Source: an uncultured Chloroflexus sp.
Lineage (GTDB): Bacteria; Chloroflexota; Chloroflexia; Chloroflexales; Chloroflexaceae
Assembly (NCBI RefSeq): GCF_937951745.1
Contig: NZ_CALFBQ010000008.1
Span: 25,035 to 89,034 of the forward strand
Length of the DNA stretch: 64,000 bases
Direction: 5' to 3'
Both the position numbers and the translations under genes were made by a program. Each line of letters starts with the position of its first letter. Within the stretch, counting starts at the first letter, position 1. Below are positions 34,769 to 44,500 of the stretch, piece after piece. Below the pieces are notes generated by a model. It saw only the letters and a program-made list of their open reading frames with translations. It had not been told where the DNA came from and did not search any database.

Positions 34769-36298
34769 TCACAAATCCAGCCGCAGTTGGCGCGCCGATC
34801 CGCGATCAGGTTTGCGTGGTCGCTGCGGCGGTGACCGACGCGAGCCGTGTTTCTGATGCACTGCGGCTACTTCCTGCGCCGTTTCTGGGCGAGCGCGCAC
34901 AGCGGCGATTGCGGCCCGCGCCCGCCGGTAGGCGGCGTCGTGATCGACTATCGGTAGCGGGTAGTCGCGCCCGATCCGGCAGCCGGCTCGCTCTTGACCG
35001 GCCCGATCGAGTAGCCACGGCGTATGGATATATGCCGTTGGCACGTGCGCCAATTCGGGCACCCAACGGCGGATAAAGACCCCGTCGGGGTCGTGGTCAA
35101 TCCCTTGCTTGATCGGGTTGTAGATGCGGATGGTGCGATTGCCTGAGGTGCCGGCTTGCATCTGAAGCTGGCAGTAGTGAATCCCCGGTTCGTAGTCGAT
35201 CCAGCGCCGGGCTAAGATCAAGCCCGGTTCGCGCCAGTGTTGCCAAAGGTCGTAGGCGACAAAGCTAACCAGCATCGCTCGCATGCGAAAGTTGAGCCAG
35301 CCGGTGGCGGTAAGCGCACGCATACAGGCGTCAACGAATGGGTAGCCGGTGCGTCCGGCGGCCCACGCCGCGATCAGGTCGGGACGGTAGGTATCTTCGC
35401 GCAGGCCGTCATACGCCCGCACCAGATTGCGCACTTCGATCTCCGGTTCATCTTCGAGCTTCTGGATAAAATGGCAGTGCCAGTGTAAGCGCGACTCGAA
35501 GGCAGCTAACGCCCGCAACCAACTTCCACTGGCCGGATCGGGTTGCTGGCTTAGCTCGGCGATGCGTTCGCGCGTTGCCTGTACAACTGTGCGCAGCGAC
35601 AATGCCCCCCACGCCAGATAGGCGCTCAGGCGCGAACAGCCTTCCCACGCGGTGAGCGGGCTAGAAAGGGCGCGGTGGTAGTGGCGGCTGCGCCGGTAGA
35701 GAAAATCGGTGAGGGCTGCTAACGCCGCTGTCTCACCGGGTGGCTGGCGTTCGAGCAAGGTGTCGGGCGGTAACTCAAGCTCGGCGGCAGTGGGGATCGG
35801 GCCGTGGTCGATTGGCAACGGCGGCAACGCAGCGGGTGGTTGGGCTTGCGGCATCGCCATGCGCTCTTCCCAATGCGCCTGCCACTCATCGCGCGAAGGC
35901 AACCGACGCACAACGCCGTTTTGTGGCAGCTCGTGAAAGGGAATGCCGCGCGCCCGCGCCCATCGCCGCACCGCCCGATCACGCGCATAACTGAGCAGAT
36001 TACCGGTCTCTTCGTGCGCCCAGATCGCCTCGATCGGCCATTCGCTTGCCAGTCGATCGAGTACCTCGACCGCTTCACCGACGCGCACCACCAACGGTTG
36101 GCCAAGGCGAGCTAAGCCGGCGCGCAGCTCGTGCAGACAACCGCTGATGAATGTCCAATGGCGCGGCGCAAAATCCGGGGCGTGAATGAGTGATGGCTCG
36201 ACGATATAGAGCGGCAATACCGGCCCGCACCGGGCAGCGGCGCTCAGCGGCGCGTGATCGTGCAAGCGAAGATCGCGTTTAAACCAAACGAGCTGCAT
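34769..36298 (-). CDS. Deoxyribodipyrimidine photolyase / cryptochrome family
   Basis: Flavoprotein that repairs UV-induced pyrimidine dimers with blue light, or a related cryptochrome. The N-terminal Rossmann domain starts LVWFKRDLRLHDHAPL; the FAD domain shows SRLSAYLAWGALSLRTV, FESRLHWHCHFIQKLED, GRTGYPFVDACMRAL, TGWLNFRMRAMLVSF and RRWIDYEPGIHYCQLQMQAG. The Asp/Asn position before the active site and Trp residues of the electron path appear present, but I did not map them all. At 509 residues it has an extra basic, Pro/Arg-rich tail of about 30 residues ending RQLRLDL. ATG 36298 is used. Repair photolyase is the more likely role in a phototroph living in bright light. Confidence 0.92.
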   Translation of the reverse strand: MQLVWFKRDLRLHDHAPLSAAARCGPVLPLYIVEPSLIHAPDFAPRHWTFISGCLHELRAGLARLGQPLVVRVGEAVEVLDRLASEWPIEAIWAHEETGNLLSYARDRAVRRWARARGIPFHELPQNGVVRRLPSRDEWQAHWEERMAMPQAQPPAALPPLPIDHGPIPTAAELELPPDTLLERQPPGETAALAALTDFLYRRSRHYHRALSSPLTAWEGCSRLSAYLAWGALSLRTVVQATRERIAELSQQPDPASGSWLRALAAFESRLHWHCHFIQKLEDEPEIEVRNLVRAYDGLREDTYRPDLIAAWAAGRTGYPFVDACMRALTATGWLNFRMRAMLVSFVAYDLWQHWREPGLILARRWIDYEPGIHYCQLQMQAGTSGNRTIRIYNPIKQGIDHDPDGVFIRRWVPELAHVPTAYIHTPWLLDRAGQERAGCRIGRDYPLPIVDHDAAYRRARAAIAAVRARPETAQEVAAVHQKHGSRRSPPQRPRKPDRGSARQLRLDL

Positions 36299-36406
36299 AC
36301 CATAGCCGTACCAAACACAACCTCATGATGTATGGTACCACCATTTCAAGGCTGGCACCGGTGTGATGGGGAACGGGATTGGTGGCTGAGGAAGCGGTAA
36401 AAACAT

Positions 36407-36464
36407 ACCGCAGGGGTCGCGAAGGACGTGATGAATTGCACAAGTCCTCTGCGTCCCCTGCGGT
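36407..36464. repeat. Imperfect 21-bp inverted repeat with 16-nt loop
   Basis: Arms 36407-36427 and 36444-36464 pair at 18 of 21 positions, starting ACCGCAGGGG and ending CCCCTGCGGT. It lies between the photolyase start and the end of the nuclease-like gene and may terminate the latter or be a REP-like element. Confidence 0.55.
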
Positions 36465-36471
36465 CAACACC

Positions 36472-37500
36472 TCACCGCGCCACCAGCCGCGCTACGACCG
36501 GACGATGATCCGACAAGCCGTCCCATTGGCCAACCGCCGCTTCAGTACACATCAGCGCTGGCGACGTTAGGATGTAGTCGATTCGCACCAACCACGCTGG
36601 CAATGACACGCCGCGCACTGATTGCCCGGCGCTTGGCCACGTGAACCCGGCATCAAGCCCACATTGCGGCCAAACATCAACCAGACCACCATCACCGAGG
36701 ATGTGGTAGGTACGGTTGTACGGCGTCGCATTCAGATCACCGGCCACAATCACCGGCTGGTGCTGTTCACGGGCAACAGCGACGATCGCCGCCACCTGCC
36801 GCTCGCGCTCGCCAATCGCCCACGTCATCCACCCCGGCGAGCCAACCGGCGGAATGGCATGAACATTGAGCAAGACGACTGCTCTCAACGGCGCAGCAAT
36901 ACCGACGAGTTGCGGCGTCCCTACCCAATGCTCGCCGGGCAAGCGGGTCGCCAGCGGCTGCAACGGCCAGCGGCTGATCACCCCCATCCCGGTCACACCG
37001 GCGCGCGGATCAAGGAGCTGGAACGGATACTCGTCTATCAGATCACGCCGGAGCGCAGCGGCAATCACTGGGTTCAGCTCTTGCAGTGCAACCACATCGG
37101 CCTTGGCAGCGCGAATCGCCGCGATCACCGGTTCGGATTGGTCATTGCCGCCGTAGAGGTTGTAGCTCATCACCGTGATCGCCGGTTTACTGAACTCTGG
37201 ATCATCGCTAAAGCTCGGCACCCACACATCGAGCAGGATCGGCAACCCCGGCACGAGCAGGGCCACACTGAGCGCCACGCTCAGCCAGTGCCGCAGCGCC
37301 AGCGCAATCAACAGCGCCAGCGGCAACGGCAGCAACAGGTATGGCGTGGCGATGTTGAGCAAAAAGAGCCACCACCAGCGATCGCCGAGTACAGTACGCG
37401 CCGTCAGCCAGCCAATGAGGAAGAGCAGGTAGAGGAAGAGGGGAACAATCAGGATGGCCGGCCAGCGCAGACGGCGGCAGTGCGGAGGTTGATTGAGCAT
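36472..37500 (-). CDS. Membrane-anchored endonuclease/exonuclease/phosphatase protein
   Basis: An N-terminal region of three or four hydrophobic helices (about residues 14-95) is followed by an EEP-superfamily domain: ITVMSYNLYGGNDQSEPVIA, DVVALQELNPVI (metal-binding Glu), VLLNVHAIPP, VIVAGDLNATPYNRTYHI, RIDYILTSPAL and LSDHRPVVARL. These match the DNase I/Mg-dependent fold (N, E, H, D-x-N, D, SDH motifs). The catalytic domain would lie outside the cytoplasm. The substrate could be DNA, a phospholipid or another phosphodiester; nothing here decides it. ATG 37500. Two TATAAT boxes lie upstream. Confidence 0.9.
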   Translation of the reverse strand: MLNQPPHCRRLRWPAILIVPLFLYLLFLIGWLTARTVLGDRWWWLFLLNIATPYLLLPLPLALLIALALRHWLSVALSVALLVPGLPILLDVWVPSFSDDPEFSKPAITVMSYNLYGGNDQSEPVIAAIRAAKADVVALQELNPVIAAALRRDLIDEYPFQLLDPRAGVTGMGVISRWPLQPLATRLPGEHWVGTPQLVGIAAPLRAVVLLNVHAIPPVGSPGWMTWAIGERERQVAAIVAVAREQHQPVIVAGDLNATPYNRTYHILGDGGLVDVWPQCGLDAGFTWPSAGQSVRGVSLPAWLVRIDYILTSPALMCTEAAVGQWDGLSDHRPVVARLVAR

Positions 37501-37556
37501 AAAGGTTGTGTTTGGTAACCGATTATAAGGAAAGAATCACCGGTCTTTCCCAACTC

Positions 37557-37565
37557 ATTATAGCA
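37557..37565 (-). promoter_or_regulatory. Extended -10 promoter upstream of the EEP gene
   Basis: Minus-strand TGCTATAAT, with TTCAGC 17 bp upstream as a poor -35, about 57 nt before the ATG at 37500. A second TATAAT (37527-37522) is nearer the gene. Confidence 0.45.
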
Positions 37566-37638
37566 AGCGCAGTGAACTAGCTGAAGCGTGGGCCATCAGA
37601 CGTCTATCAGCACATCTATCCGCACACCACCGTGCCCA

Positions 37639-39696
37639 CTACCGCACCTCCACCATCTCTATCACGATCCCCAGCTCGCGTCCATCAGGCGCCGGCCACG
37701 GCGTGACCCGCAATTCGATTTCACGGAGCGGGGAGGTGGTTGTCACCGGCGGCAGTTGCACGATCAGCCAGCGCCACGCAACGCCGATAGTAAACGAGGA
37801 GCATCTCCCTTCGCTACAGATATGCCCAACCACCGGCGCGTCAGGCCGCAGCGCCGCTACCCGTAGCCGCGCCACGCGCGCCGTAGCCGGCACCCGAATC
37901 CGCGCTGCCGTTCCCGTCCACCGTGCGCGTGCGCCGGCTAACTCCTCGGCAGGGTAGAAACCGCTCAGATACCCGAAATCAAGCCCATCGCCTACGTTAA
38001 TGACCGTCTGCGCAACCGGTAGCGTGTCACGCCACGCCAGATCGAGCACTGTCTGTTCGCTAACGTATTGTGGCCGGTACACGCGGCGGGCTTCGTCGAG
38101 CTGACCCGTTTCACGCAAGAGATCGCCAAGGTACACATACGGCGGCGGGTAAAGGATGTTGCTGCGGATCGCGGCTCGGTACGCATCACTCGCGCCAGCG
38201 GTATCTCCCTGCGCGCGCAAGGTGTGTCCTAGCGCCACATACCCGTCAGGAGTGGGCTGCACAGCCAATGCCTGCCGGTACGAAGCCGCAGCGCGCGGCA
38301 GATCGCCGGCAGCGCGGGCCAGATCGCCGCTCAGCCGCCAGACGCTGCGCGCGCCGCCTTGGATGGCGTACTCCCAGTGGTAGGCGAGCAGCACCGAGAG
38401 GCCAACTGCACCCGCCGCCGCAAGCGCCGTCGCCATCGCTAGTTGGTGGCGACGGCACGCCAATGCCGGCAGCGCTAGCCATGCCCGCGCCGCATACGGG
38501 ATCAGCGCGCAGAAGATGAAGTGTCGGTAACGCCCTTCGCCGTGCGTGACCAGCGATACAGCGATGAAATAGGCGAGCCACAACCCCAAGAGCATGGCCG
38601 GTGCGCGTCTGCGACAGGCAGCGTAGACCAATGCTGCGATCCCACCCACCGCGATCAATCCGTAGAGAAGGTCATCAAATATCAATGCAGCGAGAAAGAT
38701 CAGCGGCGGCGGATCGGCCCGGTAATCGGTGAGCAAGAAGCGGTCTTGGATCGCTTTTACACGCCAGATTGCCAGCCAGTTCGGCCAGAGTTTGCGCAGC
38801 ATGATCGTCGGGTCTTCGCGTAGACGAGCTAGCCCGCGTGCAGTGGCATAGGCCGCTCGTTCAGATGGATCAGGGATGTTTTCGAGCACGCGGAAGATGG
38901 TCGCCATATCTTCACGCGGTTCGTTAAAGGCCCACACGTTGTACGAGAGGCCGGTCTCGATCAGAATGCAACTGCGGTAGCTCAGACAGTTGCGGATCGT
39001 CCACGGGGCGACGACGGCCAAAGCGGTGATGGCAAAGGTCACGCCGATCAACAGGGTGACCGGACGGCGCAGAAGGTTGCGCCAATGGCCGGCGGCGACC
39101 ACGGCAATCCATCCGGCAACCACCAAGGTAAAGTAGAGCGGCATTGAACGGGTGAGAAGGGCAAGGCCCCACAACCCGCCGGCGGCGACGATCCGCCAAT
39201 CGGGCCAGCGCGCACCACGCTGCCGCCACGCGAGCAAGAGCCAGAGTGCCGCGCTAAACAGGGTAGTAAAGAGGGTTTCGCTCATGTAGAGCGAGGCAAA
39301 CGTAGCGTGGGTAAGTAGAATGGCGGCTACCAGCGCTGCTAACCGATGCACCAACGGGCTAACGTTATCGCCAATCGCGTGTGAGAGGCGGTAAATCAGG
39401 TAGACATTCAATACGCTGAGCGCGATAGTCGGTAGCGCGGCCAGCCACACATCGCCGCCGGCCAACCAGAGCGATCCGGCTAGCCAGAGTGGGTAGAGTG
39501 GTGCGCGCAACCAGTGGTAACGCTCGTAAAAGCTCCACCCCCGCCCTGCTAGCAGATCGCGGGCGACGGTCAGGTACTCGACTTCATCGTTAGCCGGCAA
39601 ATGAAGTGGTTGCAGCCATAGCGCCAACCGGATGAGCGCTGCCAGCACGAGTATACCGATGAGCCACCACGAGTCGCGTCTCATAACGTTCGTCAC
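37639..39696 (-). CDS. ArnT/PMT-type glycosyltransferase with TPR and C-terminal beta domain
   Basis: Polytopic enzyme expected to move a sugar from a polyprenyl phosphate carrier to an extracytoplasmic acceptor. Residues 1-430 hold about eleven hydrophobic helices; the first outer loop has the conserved acidic pair ANDEVEYLTVARDLLAGRGW and LRAPLYPLWLAG. Residues ~435-530 are TPR repeats (YVALGHTLRAQGDTAGASDA). The last ~130 residues form a beta-rich domain with DGLDFGYLSGFYPAEE and DGRELGIVIEMVEVR. GTG 39696 overlaps the preceding gene by 4 nt and has GAGG seven bases upstream. It is last in the array; acceptor and sugar are unknown. Confidence 0.85.
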   Translation of the reverse strand: MTNVMRRDSWWLIGILVLAALIRLALWLQPLHLPANDEVEYLTVARDLLAGRGWSFYERYHWLRAPLYPLWLAGSLWLAGGDVWLAALPTIALSVLNVYLIYRLSHAIGDNVSPLVHRLAALVAAILLTHATFASLYMSETLFTTLFSAALWLLLAWRQRGARWPDWRIVAAGGLWGLALLTRSMPLYFTLVVAGWIAVVAAGHWRNLLRRPVTLLIGVTFAITALAVVAPWTIRNCLSYRSCILIETGLSYNVWAFNEPREDMATIFRVLENIPDPSERAAYATARGLARLREDPTIMLRKLWPNWLAIWRVKAIQDRFLLTDYRADPPPLIFLAALIFDDLLYGLIAVGGIAALVYAACRRRAPAMLLGLWLAYFIAVSLVTHGEGRYRHFIFCALIPYAARAWLALPALACRRHQLAMATALAAAGAVGLSVLLAYHWEYAIQGGARSVWRLSGDLARAAGDLPRAAASYRQALAVQPTPDGYVALGHTLRAQGDTAGASDAYRAAIRSNILYPPPYVYLGDLLRETGQLDEARRVYRPQYVSEQTVLDLAWRDTLPVAQTVINVGDGLDFGYLSGFYPAEELAGARARWTGTAARIRVPATARVARLRVAALRPDAPVVGHICSEGRCSSFTIGVAWRWLIVQLPPVTTTSPLREIELRVTPWPAPDGRELGIVIEMVEVR

Positions 39697-41828
39697 CGTT
39701 GTACCTCTACCCGCATCACCTGCACTCCCAGCCGACGCCCATCGGGGCTAGCCGGGTCATACTGGCGTGGCCAGAAGGTGGGAACCACCATCGCAATCAC
39801 AACCTCGCGTGGCTGCATAGCTGGCGGTAGCGCGAGTGCGATAGTCTGCCAATCTGCTCCAACGCTGAACGGTCGCGGTGTGCTGCCATCCACTGAAATC
39901 CAAACCCGTACCGCACTGCCATCGGGCCGTCCACTCCGCGCAGTCAGGGTAATCGTCTGCGCTTCAGCCGGGACGGTCAGGCGCACCTGCGCCCAGCCTG
40001 TTGTCCAGCGCCAGCCCTGCTCGTCTGGAAGAGGATGATGCATCCCGCGAATAAACCCAAGGTCGAGGCCATCACCCAACATGAGCCGAACGGGTGGCGG
40101 TGTGATCGCCCGTTCCCACAACCACCCTGCCAAATCTTCGCGCGAACTGGCCTCAAACGCGGTCAACTCGGCACGCGCCGCCATTAGATCGCCCTGTCGC
40201 CGCCAAAGATCGCCACGCAAGAGGTGTGGATAAGGATGCGCCGGCAAGATAGTAATCGCCTCATCAAGCCAGCGCAATGCGCTCACATCATCACCGGTTA
40301 CGAGTGCTGCCCGCGCCAACGCCACTCGTGCCAACACTGAATCATTATCGCGAGCAAGTGCCCGTTGCGCCGCCGCAGTGGCTGCTGCTGGATCGCCCGC
40401 AACTAGGGCCTGTTCCGCCTGCACCAAGGCAAGATGTTTGCCGGCTAACTGCCATACCAACGCCGGATAAGGCGCGTGCCAGAAGGTAATCGCCAGCGCC
40501 AGCAACGGCCAGAGCAGCGTCGCCTGATGCGGGCGGGGCAAGGCATCGCGCAACGCCGGTAGCCATGCGGCCCCTGCCATCCCGCTGTAGGCCAACAGCA
40601 CCGGGTAGAGCGGCAACCGGTAGCGTAGCTCCACGTGAAAGATAAGCGTTGTCAGCACGACATACGCCGCCCACGCGCCGAGCAGCCAGCGTGGGTCAGC
40701 GAAGACACGCCACAGCGAGCGCCAGAAACCCTCTACCCTTGCCGGCGCGGGTTGCCAGCGCCGCGCCAACCCGTAGCTGCCGGCCAGTAGGATCAGGAAC
40801 CAGACCCCATCCCCTAATACCAACCGAGCCGCTACCTCAGCCGGCGACACCCAAATCGCCCGGCGCTCTCGCATGTCGTCGATCTGCTCAAGTGCGAAAA
40901 AGAGCCGCAACTCGCGCCCCACCTTGGCGATGAAACGGGCCGGATCGGCAGTAATCACTGCGATCCCGCGTTCGGTGGCGAGCCGCTGCCGCAGCAAGCG
41001 GTCTTCGCCCAAAGCATAGAGCTGCGCCTTCACCGCTTCGCGTCCGGCAGGATCGTTATCGAGCCACAGATTCTCGGCCCCGGTAGTATCGATCAGAATC
41101 ACCCCACCATACGTCAGCGTATTGCGCACCGTCCACGGCCCGACTACCAATGCCCAACCGAGCAGCACCAGCGCCGCTTGCACCACGCCGCGCCGCCACT
41201 GGCTGGCGGCCAGCGCATTGATCAGCCACCAGCCCCCAATCAACGGCAACAGCGGCAACGCCACCGCTCGCACCAGACACAACGTCCCTACTCCAACCCC
41301 TACGCCTAATGCGCGCCACCGTGATGGTTCCGGCATGAGCGCCAACCACAGCCCAAGGCTCAAACCGGCCAAAAAGAGCGTCTCGGTCAACAACTCGGTG
41401 GCATTGGCGGCCAGCGTGTAGTTGAGCGCAGCAAGCAGACCGGCCAGCAAACCGGCCCAACGCGCAAACACTGGCGGCATATGCGGCGCGCTACGCTGAG
41501 CCAGCGTTCGCGTCAGCAGCACAATCAGAGGCACGGTCAATGCACTGATCACCGCCTGCACCAGCCGTAAATTTTGCACCAACGAATCGACCACGAGGAT
41601 CGCAGCCGCGAGAAAGAGCGGATAGAGCGGCGGGCGCATCAAGCGCAACTCAACGTAGCGTCGCTCTTGCAAGAGGGTGAGCGCCTGCGCGAGGTATTCG
41701 GATTCGTCGCCACCCAGCGGGTAGAACTCGCGCCAGCGCCAGACCAACAGGCGCAACAGCAGCGCCAGCGCGGTGAGCGCCGCTACTGCAAGCCACCAAC
41801 GTCGATGATGGTGCCGGTCAATGGCCAT
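39693..41828 (-). CDS. ArnT/PMT-type glycosyltransferase with TPR and C-terminal beta domain
   Basis: Paralogue of the neighbour at 37639. About twelve helices; the first outer loop reads YPLGGDESEYLAQALTLL and LMRPPLYPLFLAAAIL, the acidic motif of GT39/ArnT enzymes. A TPR segment (AATAAAQRALARDNDSVLAR, DVSALRWLDEAITILPAHPY) leads to the C-terminal beta domain with GDGLDLGFIRGMHHPLPDEQ, VRLTVPAEAQTITLTA and PDGRRLGVQVMRVEVQR. ATG 41828 has GGGG six bases upstream; a GTG at 41855 has no ribosome site. It overlaps the downstream paralogue by 4 nt. The 357-bp gap upstream contains a dispersed repeat. Confidence 0.85.
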   Translation of the reverse strand: MAIDRHHHRRWWLAVAALTALALLLRLLVWRWREFYPLGGDESEYLAQALTLLQERRYVELRLMRPPLYPLFLAAAILVVDSLVQNLRLVQAVISALTVPLIVLLTRTLAQRSAPHMPPVFARWAGLLAGLLAALNYTLAANATELLTETLFLAGLSLGLWLALMPEPSRWRALGVGVGVGTLCLVRAVALPLLPLIGGWWLINALAASQWRRGVVQAALVLLGWALVVGPWTVRNTLTYGGVILIDTTGAENLWLDNDPAGREAVKAQLYALGEDRLLRQRLATERGIAVITADPARFIAKVGRELRLFFALEQIDDMRERRAIWVSPAEVAARLVLGDGVWFLILLAGSYGLARRWQPAPARVEGFWRSLWRVFADPRWLLGAWAAYVVLTTLIFHVELRYRLPLYPVLLAYSGMAGAAWLPALRDALPRPHQATLLWPLLALAITFWHAPYPALVWQLAGKHLALVQAEQALVAGDPAAATAAAQRALARDNDSVLARVALARAALVTGDDVSALRWLDEAITILPAHPYPHLLRGDLWRRQGDLMAARAELTAFEASSREDLAGWLWERAITPPPVRLMLGDGLDLGFIRGMHHPLPDEQGWRWTTGWAQVRLTVPAEAQTITLTARSGRPDGSAVRVWISVDGSTPRPFSVGADWQTIALALPPAMQPREVVIAMVVPTFWPRQYDPASPDGRRLGVQVMRVEVQR

Positions 41829-42018
41829 ACCAAACCCCGGTGTAACCCCAATCACCTATTGCCATTGCGAGCCGCCGCAGGCGGCGAAGCAATCCCCGCG
41901 AGCGCGGTACCCACCCGCTCAACTATCCCTTTCACGCGAGCGGGAGACGGTAGCGCACACCGTCCCACCCTCTAGCAACATCCCACCGCTTTGCCGTTGA
42001 GAGACGAACAGGACGTCT

Positions 42019-42114
42019 GGTTGTGTCCAACCGTTGATCGCTGTACGATGGCTCAAAGCCCGGATCTACCCTCCCCTCTCCCGCGCCAGTGGGAGAGGGG
42101 CTAGGGGTGAGGGT
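42019..42114 (+). repeat. Dispersed 96-bp repeat, copy B
   Basis: Gap-free match to 8791-8886. Its second half is a perfect hairpin, CCCCTCTCCC (42073-42082) with GGGAGAGGGG (42091-42100) and an 8-nt loop. It lies in the 357-bp gap (41829-42185) between two glycosyltransferase genes and could also terminate transcripts arriving from the upstream gene. No gene is seen in this gap. Confidence 0.75.
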
Positions 42115-42185
42115 CATCAACCCGCTCCACAGACTGCGTCACCCTAGGGTTCCGGATCAGATGTTCTATCCGTCCTTGAACCCCT

Positions 42186-44480
42186 TCACCGCACCTCAGC
42201 CCAATCGAGCTGAAACGCCAAAATCCGCACCTGACCGACCTGCGGCCCCTGCCGGCGCACCAGATCGAGCGCATCGGGCACAAAGCCGGGACTGGTCAGC
42301 GTAATCACGTAATCGGCGCCCACTGGCATCGCCGGTAGCGACAGGCAATGCTCACGCAATTGGCGATTAGGCGTCATCGTGCCTAGTATCTGTTCACCTA
42401 ATGCCACCTGCACCGTTGGTTGTGGCAAGTCGGGAGGCCAATTGGCCGCCGCTCGTAGGCAAAGCTGCCGCGGCTGACCGGTCGCTGCAGCCGGAAAACG
42501 CAAGCGAGCCGTTTCGCTCGCCCAACGGACTGTCGCGCCCAACACCGGATCAAATTCGCCAAGGTAAAAACCGTCGATATACCCAAGATCGTTATCATCA
42601 GCCAAATCGATCCGGTCGCCGGGTAAACGCGGCGGGTGCAACCATTGCCATGCCCACGCGGTCGGGTTCCAATCATCCACCACTGTCAGACCTAACCACT
42701 GGCGCGCGCCGGCCAGATCGCCCATTTGACGCAACAACTCGCCGCGCACAACGGCTGCCTGCCACGCATACAGCGGCTGGTGCTGCGCGAGCAGTGCCAA
42801 CCCCTGTTCAGGCTGGCCGCGCCGCGCTGCCAGCAACGGCTCGCCTATCGCCTGCGCATACACCGGCAGCGCAGGGTCGGCTAGCGCCTGCCCCCACGCC
42901 GCTAGATCGTTGTTGGCAACCGCTGCTTCCAAGCGAGCTAACGCCTCATACTGCGGACGGCTCTGCCATGCGATTTGGGCCGCCGCCAGTGCTGACGGGT
43001 ACGGGCCGAAGTACGACGCCCAACGGGAAGGAGCGCCGGGGGCAAGTGGTTCGAGATAGGCGTAGGGCGTGGCAGCAACCAGCCACAAGACAAAAGCTAA
43101 CAGCACATAGAGCCGTGTTTGCCAGCTTGCCAGCCATTGCCGCCAGTGCGACAGCGCCGCCAGCGCGAACATCGCCAAGACGAAGAGAAACGGCAGCAGC
43201 GGAGTGCGAAAACGGTTGATTGCAAACAACAGTGGCGCAGCGGCGATATTGTAGAGCAGCCATAGCCCGATCAAGCCAAGCAATGCGCTGCCAGTATCTT
43301 TGCGCCGCAACGTTGCCCAACCCAATACCGTCAACGGCAGCGTGATGATGTAGAGCGTATCATCGAGCAGCAGCAGCGCCAACGTATACCAGCGTGGCAG
43401 CCGCCCCAGCGCAAATCCTTCGGCTAGCCGCTCAGCGCCGCTAAAGTTAATCTGAAACAGATCAACCAGTTCGATCAGCGTCTTCTCGACAAACGCCCCC
43501 GGCTTAGCCCAGATAAGACACCACCCCTCGGCGCTCAGCAATCGCTGCCGCTCGGCCTGCGTGATCGCAGTTACCGGTTTCGCCAAAGCGGCGCTGAGGC
43601 GCGGATCGCCAGTTTGGGCGAGACACGAACTAGCGGCTAGCGCTACGCGTTGCGCATCATCGAGGGTCGGATCAAGCAGAGCCAACGTAAAGTTGCGCGT
43701 CGGCGCATCACTCCGCCCGCCATCGTAGGCTGTGCGCCCGCCCAGCGCCAAATTGTACGCACTCGTGGTATCAATCACTATCAACCCACCGTAAGTGCGC
43801 GAAGCGTAGAGTGACCACGGCCCGATCAGCAGCGCTGCCCCTACCAACGGTAGTAGCGCCGCAATCATACGTTCGCGCCAGCCACCACCGGCACGCCAGC
43901 CTAACCAAAGCGCGACGAGTGGCAAGAAGCCGAGCAGCAAGCCGCGGGTAAGGGTAGCTAGACCGAGAAACAGCCCGCCGAGCAGCACATCTCGTCGCTG
44001 CTGTGGATCGACCAAGAGCAAGAAGGCAGCCAGCAGCAAACTGATAAACAGTGTCTCGCTGAGCAGAAACTGCGGGTACATCGCCAACGGCAAGGCAATT
44101 GCGCTCAGCAATGCTGCACCACCAGCGATAAGTGGCGAGCCACCGAGTCGACGGGCAATCGCGTACACCAAGCCGACGTTCAGCAGGCTAAGCAGGGTCT
44201 GCGTTGCGAAGATGACGGTAAGATTCCGCCCAAACAGCGCGATCTGCGCCGCTAGGAATAGCGGGTAGAGCGGCGCTCGCGTCCAGAGATAGCCGGTATG
44301 CCAAGCAAAGCCGCGCCCGTGAGCCAACCAATCGGCGGCAGCCAGATACTCGGCTTCATCGGAAATCAAACTGAGGCGCGGCAGGTTATTCCACAATGCA
44401 ACACGCAATGCTGTGCCGATGAGCAGAGCCAGCAGCAGCGGCCAGTGTTGAGTATAGCGGTTGTTATGAAGTGAACACAC
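42186..44480 (-). CDS. ArnT/PMT-type glycosyltransferase with C-terminal beta domain
   Basis: Third paralogue, 764 residues. The N-terminal part has about twelve helices with LISDEAEYLAAADWLAHGRG and WTRAPLYPLFLAAQIAL in the first outer loop. A helical, TPR-like region (YEALARLEAAVANNDLAAWG, PEQGLALLAQHQPLYAWQAA) connects to the beta domain with ADDNDLGYIDGFYLGEFDPV, TVRWASETARLRFPAA and a diverged end VGQVRILAFQLDWAEVR. The start is taken as GTG 44480, although no ribosome site is visible. It follows the upstream glycosyltransferase gene by 20 nt. A polyprenyl-phosphate sugar donor is inferred from family. Confidence 0.83.
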   Translation of the reverse strand: MCSLHNNRYTQHWPLLLALLIGTALRVALWNNLPRLSLISDEAEYLAAADWLAHGRGFAWHTGYLWTRAPLYPLFLAAQIALFGRNLTVIFATQTLLSLLNVGLVYAIARRLGGSPLIAGGAALLSAIALPLAMYPQFLLSETLFISLLLAAFLLLVDPQQRRDVLLGGLFLGLATLTRGLLLGFLPLVALWLGWRAGGGWRERMIAALLPLVGAALLIGPWSLYASRTYGGLIVIDTTSAYNLALGGRTAYDGGRSDAPTRNFTLALLDPTLDDAQRVALAASSCLAQTGDPRLSAALAKPVTAITQAERQRLLSAEGWCLIWAKPGAFVEKTLIELVDLFQINFSGAERLAEGFALGRLPRWYTLALLLLDDTLYIITLPLTVLGWATLRRKDTGSALLGLIGLWLLYNIAAAPLLFAINRFRTPLLPFLFVLAMFALAALSHWRQWLASWQTRLYVLLAFVLWLVAATPYAYLEPLAPGAPSRWASYFGPYPSALAAAQIAWQSRPQYEALARLEAAVANNDLAAWGQALADPALPVYAQAIGEPLLAARRGQPEQGLALLAQHQPLYAWQAAVVRGELLRQMGDLAGARQWLGLTVVDDWNPTAWAWQWLHPPRLPGDRIDLADDNDLGYIDGFYLGEFDPVLGATVRWASETARLRFPAAATGQPRQLCLRAAANWPPDLPQPTVQVALGEQILGTMTPNRQLREHCLSLPAMPVGADYVITLTSPGFVPDALDLVRRQGPQVGQVRILAFQLDWAEVR

Positions 44481-44500
44481 AGTAATGATGCAAAACGGAT

